From assembly GCF_900099975.1 (NCBI RefSeq), contig NZ_FNEI01000002.1:124001-188000 (forward strand): a stretch of 64,000 nucleotides of DNA, read 5' to 3'. Below are positions 33,214 through 41,300 of this stretch, in pieces. The notes below the pieces were generated by a model. It did not search any database and was not told where the DNA came from. It saw only the letters and a list, made by a program, of their open reading frames with translations. Each line of letters opens with the position of its first letter. Position 1 is the stretch's first letter. The position numbers were made by a program, and so were the translations under genes. This stretch comes from Arthrobacter cupressi (lineage in GTDB: Bacteria; Actinomycetota; Actinomycetes; Actinomycetales; Micrococcaceae).

Positions 33214-34027
33214 CTTCCAGTTCGCCGAGGGCGCTGAAGAGTCCGGTGGCCTCGCGGATCCGGTCCCGGCCGGCCTTGGCACGGACCGCCAGCACCCCGT
33301 TGGCGAGAACGCTCATGAGGCTCATGGCCGAGGCGTAGCTGTCGAAGGCCGAGACGCTGTCCACCGGGCACTCAAGCCAGATATCGGCCTTGGCCGCGAA
33401 ACGGCGGGCGCTCGGATCGCCGATCAGCACGGTGGTGGAGCCGCCCGCGGCAGCCGCCTCGAGGACGGCCGCGAAAGCCGCCGGCCGCCGTCGGAATCCC
33501 AGCAACAGTACGACGTCGCCCGCGCCGTACCCTGCCAGTTCCTCGCCGATGCTTTGGCCCGGCTGCGGGGCGGCGGCGACGTTTCCGCGGCACTGAAGCA
33601 GCTGCTGTCGCAGGTGCAGCGCGAGCGGAAAGCTGTTGCGGAAGCCGATCAGCAGCAGCTGCCCGGCGGAGGCCAGCGCCTCCGTGGCGGCGGTGAGCTG
33701 GCCGGCGTCGAGCTGTTCGAAGGTGCGGCGCAGGTTGTCCAGCTCATACGCCAGGTGCGCGGCGAGGTCGCCCTCCTCGTGGGCGGCCACCGGGACCCCG
33801 CTCGCGCGCAGCGTCCGGGTGTGTTCCTTGACCTCGTTGAAGTCGGCGAAGCCGAGGCGGCGGAAAAGCCTGCTCATCGTGGCCTTGGAGACGCCGCTCA
33901 GGCGGGAGAGTTCGGCGGCGTTGTACACGGCGAGGTCGCCCAGGTGGTCCAGGAGGGTGTCTGCGGCCTTCTGCTCCTGCGGCCCCAGCTCCGGATAATG
34001 GTGTCCGATGCGCTCGTCGATCCTCAT
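33209..34027 (-). CDS. RpiR/MurR-family transcriptional regulator
   Basis: A 272-residue regulator: N-terminal HTH_6 (LGPQEQKAADTLLDHL, NAAELSRLSGVSKATMSRLFRRLGFADFNEVK) and a C-terminal SIS domain (LIGFRNSFPLALHLRQQLL, GAGDVVLLLGFRRRP, STTVLIGDPSARRF). SIS domains sense phosphosugars in classical members, but RpiR regulators also occur in purine and allantoin loci of actinobacteria. It sits between two permease genes, its probable targets. ATG 34027 lacks a clear Shine-Dalgarno. Confidence 0.88.
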   Translation of the reverse strand: MRIDERIGHHYPELGPQEQKAADTLLDHLGDLAVYNAAELSRLSGVSKATMSRLFRRLGFADFNEVKEHTRTLRASGVPVAAHEEGDLAAHLAYELDNLRRTFEQLDAGQLTAATEALASAGQLLLIGFRNSFPLALHLRQQLLQCRGNVAAAPQPGQSIGEELAGYGAGDVVLLLGFRRRPAAFAAVLEAAAAGGSTTVLIGDPSARRFAAKADIWLECPVDSVSAFDSYASAMSLMSVLANGVLAVRAKAGRDRIREATGLFSALGELEE

Positions 34028-34048
34028 GAAACAACCGTCTCACGAAGC

Positions 34049-34080
34049 GAGCCGCCGGACACCTTGGTGTCCGGCGGCTC
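34049..34080 (-). terminator. intrinsic terminator after NCS2 permease
   Basis: A perfect 15-bp stem GAGCCGCCGGACACC with a two-base loop, between the permease stop and the rpiR-type start. Confidence 0.75.
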
Positions 34081-34117
34081 TTACCATTCAAAAATGAAGC
34101 GTCGTCGTTGAAACCTC

Positions 34118-35602
34118 CTAATGGCCGGCAGATGTTTTGATGGGGACCTCGTTGCCGTCGCAGTCGATCAGCTTGCCGTTTTCGAAGCGGTCGCCTTCTG
34201 CGAGGCATGCGAGGTCGGCTTCGGTGACCACGCGGTTCGTTCCGGCCACGAACACCGACTGGTTGTCCGAATTGCCCTTCTTGAAGTGGTTGAAGAGCAC
34301 GTTCAGCAGGATGGCCATGACGGCCGCCGAGCTGATGCCGGAGTGGAAGATGGTGGAGAACCAGGACGGGAACTGGTCGTAGAACTTGGGGGCGGCGATC
34401 GGGATCATGCCGAAGCCGATGGACGCCGCCACCACGATCAGGTTCATGTTGTTGCGGTATTCCACCTTGGCCAGGGTGCGGATGCCGCTGGCGGCCACGG
34501 TGCCGAAGAGGACGACGCCGGCGCCGCCCAGGACGGGGGTCGGAACCGCGGCGACCACGCGGCCGAGGACGGGCAGGAGGCCCAGGATCACCAGGATGAG
34601 GCCGCCGGCACTGACCACGAAGCGGCTTTTGACGCCGGTGATGGCCACGAGTCCGACGTTCTGCGCGAAGGCGCTCTGGGTGAAGGAGTTGAAGACCGGG
34701 GAAATGGCGCTGGAGAGCATGTCCGCGCGCAGGCCGTTGCCGATGCGCTTGGAGTCCACCTTGGTGTCCACGATTTCACCGACGGCGATGATGTCCGCCG
34801 AGGTTTCGGTCAGGGTGACCAGGATGACGATCAGCATCGAGACGATGGCGGCGATCTCGAAGGTGGGCGGGCCGAAGGCGAAGGGGGTGGGGAAGGCGAC
34901 GATCTCGCCCTGGCCCACCTTGGAGAAGTCGGCCATGCCGGTGACCGCGGCGATGACGGTGCCGATGATCATGGCCAGCAGGATGGACAGGCGCGAGATG
35001 GCGGCGTTGCCTACTTTGCTTAGCAGCAGGACGACGGCGGTGGTGGCGGCGGCGAGGCCGATGTTCGCCACGCTGCCGTAGTTCTCGGCCTTGGCGTTGC
35101 CGCCCATGGCCCAGTTGGCGGCCACGGGCATCAGGGTCAGGCCGATGGTGGTGATCACGGTGCCGGTGACCACGGGCGGGAAGAATTTGATGATTTTCGC
35201 GAAGAGCGGGGTGATGGCCAGGCCGATCAGGGAGGCGACAATCACGGAACCGAAGACCGCCTGGATGCCGCCGCTGCCGTTGACGATCGCCACCATGGTG
35301 GACACGCCGGCGAAGGAGACGCCCTGGACGAGCGGGAGCTGGGATCCGAAGAAGGGGATGCCCACGGTCTGCAGGATGGTGGCGAGCCCGCCGACGAAGA
35401 GGCAGGCGGCGATCAGCAGGCCGATGTCCTGCGAAGACATGCCGGCGGCCGCGCCGATGATCAGGGGCGGGGCGATGATTCCGCCGTACATGGTCAGGAC
35501 GTGCTGGAATCCGTAGGCGAAGGAGCTGCCGATTGACAGGCGTTGGTCTTCGGGCCGGGTGCTGGCATTCCCTGTGGGACGGGTTTTCTTCTTGGTGTTC
35601 AT
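34118..35602 (-). CDS. NCS2-family xanthine/urate permease
   Basis: A 494-residue nucleobase:cation symporter of the NAT family: FAYGFQHVLTMYGGIIAPPLIIG (QH motif in TM1), GVSFAGVSTMVAI, the signature QSAFAQNVGLVAITGVKSRFV (QNxGxxxxT) and about 14 hydrophobic segments. NAT proteins with this signature carry xanthine or urate. The next upstream gene on this strand is uricase, so urate import is likely. AGGAAG six bases before ATG 35602. Its leader carries repeated CAGACA/TGTCTG elements. Confidence 0.92.
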   Translation of the reverse strand: MNTKKKTRPTGNASTRPEDQRLSIGSSFAYGFQHVLTMYGGIIAPPLIIGAAAGMSSQDIGLLIAACLFVGGLATILQTVGIPFFGSQLPLVQGVSFAGVSTMVAIVNGSGGIQAVFGSVIVASLIGLAITPLFAKIIKFFPPVVTGTVITTIGLTLMPVAANWAMGGNAKAENYGSVANIGLAAATTAVVLLLSKVGNAAISRLSILLAMIIGTVIAAVTGMADFSKVGQGEIVAFPTPFAFGPPTFEIAAIVSMLIVILVTLTETSADIIAVGEIVDTKVDSKRIGNGLRADMLSSAISPVFNSFTQSAFAQNVGLVAITGVKSRFVVSAGGLILVILGLLPVLGRVVAAVPTPVLGGAGVVLFGTVAASGIRTLAKVEYRNNMNLIVVAASIGFGMIPIAAPKFYDQFPSWFSTIFHSGISSAAVMAILLNVLFNHFKKGNSDNQSVFVAGTNRVVTEADLACLAEGDRFENGKLIDCDGNEVPIKTSAGH

Positions 35603-35623
35603 GGCAGACTTCCTGATTTGGGG

Positions 35624-35655
35624 CAGACACCTTTGTCTGGCTGATATGTCTGGCT
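35624..35655. repeat. CAGACA/TGTCTG repeat cluster upstream of NCS2 permease
   Basis: CAGACA-CCTT-TGTCTG inverted repeat (35624-35639) followed by a direct repeat of TGTCTGGCT (35634 and 35647, 13 bp apart). A related CCTGTCTGC repeat lies at 43518 and 43563 before the guanine deaminase genes. Operator or small hairpin in the 5' UTR. Confidence 0.5.
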
Positions 35656-35744
35656 AACAATCCGGGCCGAAGAACGGCTTGTGGGCGGGGGCCTGTTCGG
35701 GCACTGATCGGCAGGGCCGGGGCCTATTGGGGTATGGCTGAGTT

Positions 35745-35794
35745 CCGGGGCGGCCGGGGCCAGGCGATGTTCAGCCCTGGCTCCGGCGCCCCGG
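35745..35794 (-). terminator. long stem-loop after uricase
   Basis: CCGGGGC, GCCGG and GCCAGG arms pair with GCCCCGG, CCGGC and CCTGGC around a ten-base loop, with one bulge and one mismatch, 16 bp after the uricase stop. No U-tract follows on the minus strand. The rest of 35603-35744 shows only the CAGACA repeats. Confidence 0.55.
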
Positions 35795-35810
35795 TCTTTT
35801 GATGAGCGGC

Positions 35811-36722
35811 TTAGCAGAAGCCGGCGATGCCGTCCCAGGCGTTGCCCGGGTCGGAGATGAGGTCGCGCTCGAAGTTGGCTTCGATCAGGCCGTATGGGCG
35901 GTCCGCGGCGAAGAATACTTCGTTCGGGTTGTCCAGGCCGAAGGGGCTCAGGTCCACCACGAAGTGGTGCTTGTTCGGGGTGGAGAAGCGCAGTTCGTCG
36001 ATCTCCGGGTGGGCGTCCAGTACCTTCTGGGCCATCTGGTAGAGGGTCTCCTGCAGGGCCTTGGAATACTGCTCGGAGAAGCCTTCCAGCAGGAGCGCCT
36101 TCACGGATTCGTAGGCGGCGTTGTAATCGATCCTGCCTTCGGCGACGGCGTCGTTGTTGTAGCGCCAGCGGGCCGAGACTGCGGTGGCCAAGATGCGGTC
36201 CGAGGTTTCCTGCAGGGTAGTGTATTTGTCCTTCGGGTAGCCCTCGAAGCCGGACTGGGTGGACTTGAGGACCGTGAGGTCGCTCAGGCCGGAGATGACG
36301 TAGGTGGAATCGCCTTCGCGGACCACCACGGCGTTGCGGACTTCCTGGCCCTTGCGGACGAAGGAGTGGTCGTGCTCCTTGCCGTTGGCGATGATCCGCT
36401 CCCAGGCGTACTGCTCGGCTTCCCAGCGGCCGCCGGTCACCCAGTCGAATTCGCTGGTGAAGTGCTTGGCCAGGCGGAGCAGGAACTCCTCCGGGGAGCC
36501 GATGCCGTCGCGGGCGAAGGCGTAGACGGTGTTCTTCTGGGTGTCTGTGGGAACCACGCGGCCGTTGTCGCCCTCGAAGTGGGCGGCGCTGAAGTCGCCG
36601 CGGAGCTGGGAAGTGACGTTGAGGTCTTCGATCTCGTGGCGGTCGGTGTCGCGGGTGATCTTGACGACGCGATTTTCCGCCTTGCCGTACTGGTTCTTGC
36701 CGAGGACGATCTTGCTGCTCAT
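35811..36722 (-). CDS. pucL: urate oxidase (uricase)
   Basis: A 303-residue cofactor-free uricase oxidising urate to 5-hydroxyisourate. The start VLGKNQYGKAENRVVKI holds the catalytic lysine (Lys14) and VVPTDTQKNTVYAFA the catalytic threonine (Thr59); GFEGYPKDKYTTLQETSDRILAT and HHFVVDLSPFG follow the family. ATG 36722 is chosen because the family begins there; the frame is open to 36845 but runs through a terminator hairpin. HIU hydrolase and OHCU decarboxylase, usually adjacent, are missing, so their steps are encoded elsewhere or happen spontaneously. Regulation probably involves the leader terminator at 36812. Confidence 0.96.
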   Translation of the reverse strand: MSSKIVLGKNQYGKAENRVVKITRDTDRHEIEDLNVTSQLRGDFSAAHFEGDNGRVVPTDTQKNTVYAFARDGIGSPEEFLLRLAKHFTSEFDWVTGGRWEAEQYAWERIIANGKEHDHSFVRKGQEVRNAVVVREGDSTYVISGLSDLTVLKSTQSGFEGYPKDKYTTLQETSDRILATAVSARWRYNNDAVAEGRIDYNAAYESVKALLLEGFSEQYSKALQETLYQMAQKVLDAHPEIDELRFSTPNKHHFVVDLSPFGLDNPNEVFFAADRPYGLIEANFERDLISDPGNAWDGIAGFC

Positions 36723-36811
36723 GGTCTGTCTCAACTTTCCTGGTGGGCGGAGCCCGTCCACCGTGTGGTGTCGTGCGCCGTGCGGCGCCTGTTTTGGCGG
36801 ACGCCGGCAAC

Positions 36812-36843
36812 AAAAAAGAGCCGGCATCCATCGATGCCAGCTC
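36812..36843 (-). terminator. intrinsic terminator in the uricase leader (candidate attenuator)
   Basis: On the minus strand GAGCTGGCATC pairs with GATGCCGGCTC (11 bp, one G-U that pairs only in this orientation), loop GATG, then six Ts. It ends 89 bp before the uricase ATG. No minus-strand gene lies between it and the divergent gene at 37092, so a uricase transcript starting upstream must pass it. Confidence 0.8.
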
Positions 36844-36873
36844 ATTACGACCCTGCCTGCTGCTCCCAGGTTT

Positions 36874-36889
36874 CGTGACCTGAGTCACG
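36874..36889. promoter_or_regulatory. CRP/GlxR-like site CGTGA-N6-TCACG
   Basis: Seven-base perfect arms TCGTGAC-CTGA-GTCACGA, 150 bp before uricase. The best symmetric site of the set. Confidence 0.6.
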
Positions 36890-37026
36890 AGTTGCTGAAA
36901 AGACTAGCGCGGGTTTCGGACCTTGTGAAGAGGTCCACGCAATCAGCGGCAATTTTCCGAATGTGACCGGCCGGCACGGATCCGGCCGGGTCCGGCTCTT
37001 GACGGGCCACGGGAACCTGTTTACGA

Positions 37027-37065
37027 TTTCCACATAACAATAAAAGTTTTCCGAAATACGGAAAC
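37027..37065. promoter_or_regulatory. paired purine-region operators
   Basis: TTTCCACATA (37027-37036) is the exact complement of TATGTGGAAA at 51711, and TTTCCG-AAATA-CGGAAA (37048-37064) is a perfect 6-bp inverted repeat of the same class. They lie 28-65 bp before the ATG of the small orf, in an AT-rich stretch with likely -10 elements. Confidence 0.6.
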
Positions 37066-37091
37066 GATGGACTGCGAACGAGGAGGAACAG

Positions 37092-37268
37092 ATGGACCAG
37101 CAGGAGAATAAGAACGTCGTGGAATTTCCGGCTCCCGGCCAGGAGCTGTACCTGCCGTTCGGCTCCACGGACCCGGACTTCTACATTCCGGCCGACTGCG
37201 ACCGCACCAAAGGCGGGTTCTCCCGGTGGCTGCGTGCGCTCCCGGTGTTCGGCCGGCAACGTCCCTGA
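37092..37268 (+). CDS. 58-residue small protein divergent from uricase
   Basis: ATG 37092 has a near-perfect Shine-Dalgarno (AGGAGGAACAG). The product begins MDQQENKNVVEFPAPGQ, then ELYLPFGSTDPDFYIPADC and ends SRWLRALPVFGRQRP: acidic, Pro/Phe-rich first half, basic amphipathic end, one cysteine, no TM segment. No family recognised. Operators lie just upstream and a strong intrinsic terminator just downstream, so it is a separate transcription unit. Its position in the purine cluster suggests a role or regulation linked to urate use; a regulator, inhibitor or assembly factor is possible, none supported directly. Confidence 0.7.
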   Translation: MDQQENKNVVEFPAPGQELYLPFGSTDPDFYIPADCDRTKGGFSRWLRALPVFGRQRP

Positions 37269-37315
37269 GATCCTGCCTTAGGAGACGTACGGACTCTGCG
37301 CAACAGAGCCATCAA

Positions 37316-37349
37316 GCGGGCGGTACCTGGGGAGGTGCCGCCCGCTTTT
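37316..37349 (+). terminator. intrinsic terminator of the small orf
   Basis: GCGGGCGGTACC pairs with GGTGCCGCCCGC (12 bp, one G-U), six-base loop, followed by TTTT. Confidence 0.88.
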
Positions 37350-37387
37350 CCGTGCCCGGAAGCCCGGCCGGTGCCGGGTGTGCCGGC

Positions 37388-37831
37388 TCAACGGCGTCCG
37401 GTCTCGAGGACCCGCTTGAGGTTGCTGAGAAAGCCCTCGTTACGCCTGCGCATCATTCCACCGGTAAACGGCGCCATGATCCTGAGCATCCCGTGTGGCT
37501 CCATGTCGAGGCGGCGGGTGATCCGCGAGCCGCCGCCGTCGGGCTCCACCGTGAGCGTCAGCACCGGCTCGAACTTGCCCATCCGCTCCGTGAGCACGAC
37601 CCGACGCGGGGGTTCGTACGCCGTGATTGTGCCCGTCCCTTCGGACAGTCCCATGAACGGCTTGAACTTTGCCCGGAAGGCGGTACCGGTGGCGAGCGGT
37701 CCTGGCGCCTCGTATTCCGCCTCGAGGACGTCGGTGTGCCATTGCGGGTCGTTGCGTATGTCGGACACGAACGCGAACACTTCCTCCGTGGGTCGGCCGA
37801 TCCACTCGCTGCTCTCAATGCTGATCATCAC
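37388..37831 (-). CDS. SRPBCC / polyketide cyclase-like protein
   Basis: A 147-residue Bet v1-fold protein: SIESSEWIGRPTEEVFAFVSDIRNDPQWHTDVLEAEY, then GTGTITAYEPPRRVVLTERMG and a long C-terminal helix (GGMMRRRNEGFLSNLKRVLE). Binding of a hydrophobic ligand is expected; activity unknown. It follows the monooxygenase-like gene by six bases in one operon. Start at 37831 or the next ATG codon. Confidence 0.8.
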   Translation of the reverse strand: MMISIESSEWIGRPTEEVFAFVSDIRNDPQWHTDVLEAEYEAPGPLATGTAFRAKFKPFMGLSEGTGTITAYEPPRRVVLTERMGKFEPVLTLTVEPDGGGSRITRRLDMEPHGMLRIMAPFTGGMMRRRNEGFLSNLKRVLETGRR

Positions 37832-37837
37832 TCCTCC

Positions 37838-38227
37838 TTAGCGGACCGTGCTGCGGGTGAAGCCCGCCAAGTGTTCCGGAAGGTATCGTTCGGGGACGTG
37901 CGGGCTCGACCACGGCTCCAGGAGTTCGGCCAGCCGCGGCGACTTCTGGCCGTAGTACTGCTCGAGTTCGGTGGTGTCCATCCACTCCACGCCGTCTGAA
38001 AGGTGCTTGCTGATGAGCTGCATGTGAGTCGCCATGGAGTCTGCGTCCGGGTGGACCTGGACGCAGGTCACGCGGCGGGTGTCCTCGTCGATGTAGAAGT
38101 TGAATGAAATGAGCCGCGGCTCGTTGATCTCGACAAAATCGGTGTGCTCAGACAGTGCCTTCCTCGCGTCCTCGACCCTGCCTTCCTTGATCGTCCAATT
38201 GCCGACGAATACGAATGTTCCATTCAT
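37838..38227 (-). CDS. ABM-like (dimeric alpha-beta barrel) protein
   Basis: A 129-residue protein; MNGTFVFVGNWTIKEGRVEDARKAL then LISFNFYIDEDTRRVTCVQVHPDADSMATHMQLISKHL look like a ferredoxin-like antibiotic-biosynthesis-monooxygenase or Dabb domain. The catalytic residues of that loose family cannot be checked by eye. AAGGAGTGAGAACC precedes ATG 38227. First gene of a two-gene operon, divergent from the large BTAD regulator. Confidence 0.65.
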   Translation of the reverse strand: MNGTFVFVGNWTIKEGRVEDARKALSEHTDFVEINEPRLISFNFYIDEDTRRVTCVQVHPDADSMATHMQLISKHLSDGVEWMDTTELEQYYGQKSPRLAELLEPWSSPHVPERYLPEHLAGFTRSTVR

Positions 38228-38379
38228 GGTTCTCACTCCTTGCTCTCTCTTGTTGGGGGTCCCCTCTGGGGCTTTTTCCATGGTCCGCCCGGCCGCTAAC
38301 GCCTCGCTAAAGCCGGATCCGGCCGGGATCCGGCGGTGCTAGATTGGTGCACGGGGCGATCTGGCGAAGGCGGCTGTCG

Positions 38380-41300
38380 GTGGAATTCCGCATCCTCGGA
38401 CCGATGGAGGTTCGCGAAGGGACCCGGCGCCTCGACGTACCGGGCGGGCGGGCCCGTGCCCTCCTCGCGATGCTGGTCCTGCATGCGGGTGACGCCGTCC
38501 CTTCCGAGCGTCTTGTCGACGAGCTGTGGGGCGAGCAGCCCCCTCCCACCGCTAACACCGTGGTGCAGATGCACGTCTTGAAGCTGCGCAAGCTGCTCGA
38601 GCCTGACCGCGAAGCCCTTGGCCACCCGACGCTGTTGGTCACTCAAGGAAGCGGCTACCGGCTGGCAATAAGTCCGGGGGACGTTGACGCCGGTCGTTTC
38701 AAGCAGCTCCTCGACCAGGCCGCCGGCCAGCCTGCGGAGCCGCGCTCCAGGCTCCTTACGGAGGCGCTGGCCCTCTGGCGCGGCCCGGCACTGGCCGACT
38801 TCGCTTTCCACCCGTTCGCCCAGGGCACCATCACCGCCTTGGAAGAACTGAGGCTGTCCGCGCTCGAGGCGCGCATCGAGGCAGACCTCGAGCTGGGCCG
38901 GAATCATGGTTTGGTCGCCGAGCTCGACCTGCTCGTCGCCGAGCACCCCTTCCGGGAGCGGCTCTCCGGCCTGCTGATGCTTGCCCTTTACCGTGCGGGC
39001 CGGCAGGCGGATGCGATCGCTGCCTACCGCGACGCCCGCAACCGTCTGGTGGACGAACTTGGCGTCGAGCCCGGCCCCGGGCTGCGTGAGATCGAAGCAG
39101 CGGTTCTCCGGCAGGATCCTTCGCTGGGGGAACGTTCCCCGACGCGGGTCGTGACCGAAGGCTGGCTGCCCCGTGAGCGCCGCATGGTCACGGTGGTCGG
39201 TCTTGAGATCGTGCCGGCGTCCGACGACGACGCGGACGCCGAAGCCCTGGCCGCAGCGGGTACGCGTGCCAACGAGGTTGCCGCTGCGGTGCTGCGCACC
39301 CATGGCGCACGCGTGGAACAGGTCGTGGGTGGCCTGATGGTCGCGTTCTTCGGGTTCCCGGTGGCGCATGAGGACGACGCCGTGCGGGCCGTGCGTGCCG
39401 CCGTCGAGGTTTGCGACCGGCTCGCGACTGTCGACGAGCCCGTCGTTCGGCATGCCGCGCGGGCCGTCGTCGAGACCGGCGACATCGTGGTCAGCGGATC
39501 GGGCGGGTCGCTCGCTGACATGGTGTCGGGTCCGGCGGTCACCTCCGCTTTCCGGCTCCAGCGGCTCGTACGCGACAGTGACGTCCTGGTGGGCCCGCGC
39601 ACCCTGCAGCTCGTGCGCGGCGCGGCGGTTGTGGTATCCGTGCCAGGTGAGACCGCTGCGTGGCGGGTCATCGGGATGATGGACGACTCCCGCGGCAGGC
39701 TCCGCTTTGATTCCACGACCGTGGGACGGGCGGAGGAGCTGGTCAGAATCCGTACCGCATTCCGGGCGGCCGGCCGGGCCGGTGTGCCGGGGCGCTTCAC
39801 CGTGGTGGGGGAGGCCGGCATCGGCAAAACCCGGCTCGCCGCAGACTTCGCCGACAGCGTTGACGGCGAGGCCCTGGTGGCCTGGGGCCGCTGTGCGTCG
39901 TACGGCGAGGGCATCACGTTCCTGCCGCTCCGCGAGGCCCTCCTCGACGCCGCAGGCGAACGTGGCTGGCCGGCGCTTGCCGAGCTCGTGCCGGAAGACG
40001 CCGCGGTAGTGGCCGCCGGGCTGGGTCTGGCCGAGGGCACGGAGACTGTGCCCGCCATGTTGCGTGCAACGGTGCGGCTGCTGGAAGCACTCTCCGCCAG
40101 GCAACCCCTCCTGCTGGTGCTCGACGACCTGCACTGGGCGGAGCCGACACTGCTAGACCTCGTCGACCAGGCAGTAGGCTCCGGGAAAGGACGGCTGTTC
40201 GTGCTCTGCCTGGGGCGTCCCGAACTGCTGGACCAGCGGCCGGAATGGACCGATGCGCTCGTCCTCGAGCCGCTCCCCGCCGATGACGTGGCGGCGTTGC
40301 TGCGGGGCCGGGCACCCGGGATCGACGTCGAGGCCGTCACTGCCATCGTCGACCGCGCCCGTGGGAATCCGCTGTTCGCCGAACAACTCCTCGCGGCGCA
40401 CGAGGAGGCGGACCTTGACGCGCTCCCGGATTCGCTCCGTGCCCTCCTCGCGGCGCGTCTGGACCGGCTCGGTCCCGGCGAGCGGGACCTGCTGAGAGTC
40501 GCGGCGGTGGCCGGTGACGACTGTGGCCGCGACGCGCTGGCGGCGCTGTTACCGGACGGGGCGCGGGCCTACATTGAGCGGCATCTCTCCACTCTCAAGG
40601 CCCGGCGCCTGTTGACGGGTGGGAGCAACGGCGTGGTCCGCTTCGGACATGTGCTCATCCGCCTCGCGGCATACCGCTCCATGACCCACCCGGACCGCGC
40701 CGCACTGCATCGGCGCTACGCCGAATGGCTCCAGGACGGCGGGCCGGAGCGGCCACCCGAGCTCGACGAGATTGTGGGCTACCACCTGGAGCAGGCCGTA
40801 CTCAGCCTTCGGGCTATCGGCGCCGGCGACGAGTCCCTGGCGGCCCGGGCGGGCGCGCACCTGTCCCGCGCGGGAGAACGCGCCGCCGCCAGATCCGATC
40901 AGACCGCGGCCCGGAATCTTCTGTCCCGGGCGCGGGCCATGATGGCCGGGGACGATTCCGCGAGCGGGACGCTTACCCAGCGCCTGGCCGAGGTCGATCT
41001 CGTGCTCGGCCGGTTCCCCGAGGCACAGCAACTCCTCCTGGAGTTGGCCCAGCGTTCAGCCGCCGCGGGCAACGACGTCGCCGCACGGGCGGCACTCCTC
41101 GAGCACGCCCGCATCCAGTTCATCGTCGGTCCGGATCCCGTGCCGCTATCGTCGATCGGGCGGGAAGCCGCCGAGGCGGAGTCATTCTTCACCGCACACC
41201 ATGACGACAGCGGCCGCTGCCGCGCGATCTTCCTGCAAGCCTGCGTCCGGGTGCGGCAGGGCCGCCTCACCGAGGCGGAGCGGGCTTTCCGGGCCAACAT

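Larger units (their letters stand above)
36723..37091. promoter_or_regulatory. 369-bp divergent control region, uricase / small orf
   Basis: No recognised gene. From left: 89 bp of uricase leader, the terminator, a hairpin formed by CTCAGGT/ACCTGGG, a CRP-like site (36874), a GGACCT/AGGTCC hairpin near 36921-36940, then the AT-rich promoter zone of the small orf with two GGAAA-type operator elements (37027-37065). Confidence 0.55.

Noticed and set aside
36723..36845. In-frame N-terminal extension of uricase (41 codons)
   Set aside because: Runs through the U-tailed terminator and matches no uricase; the family begins at MSSKIVLGKNQ.
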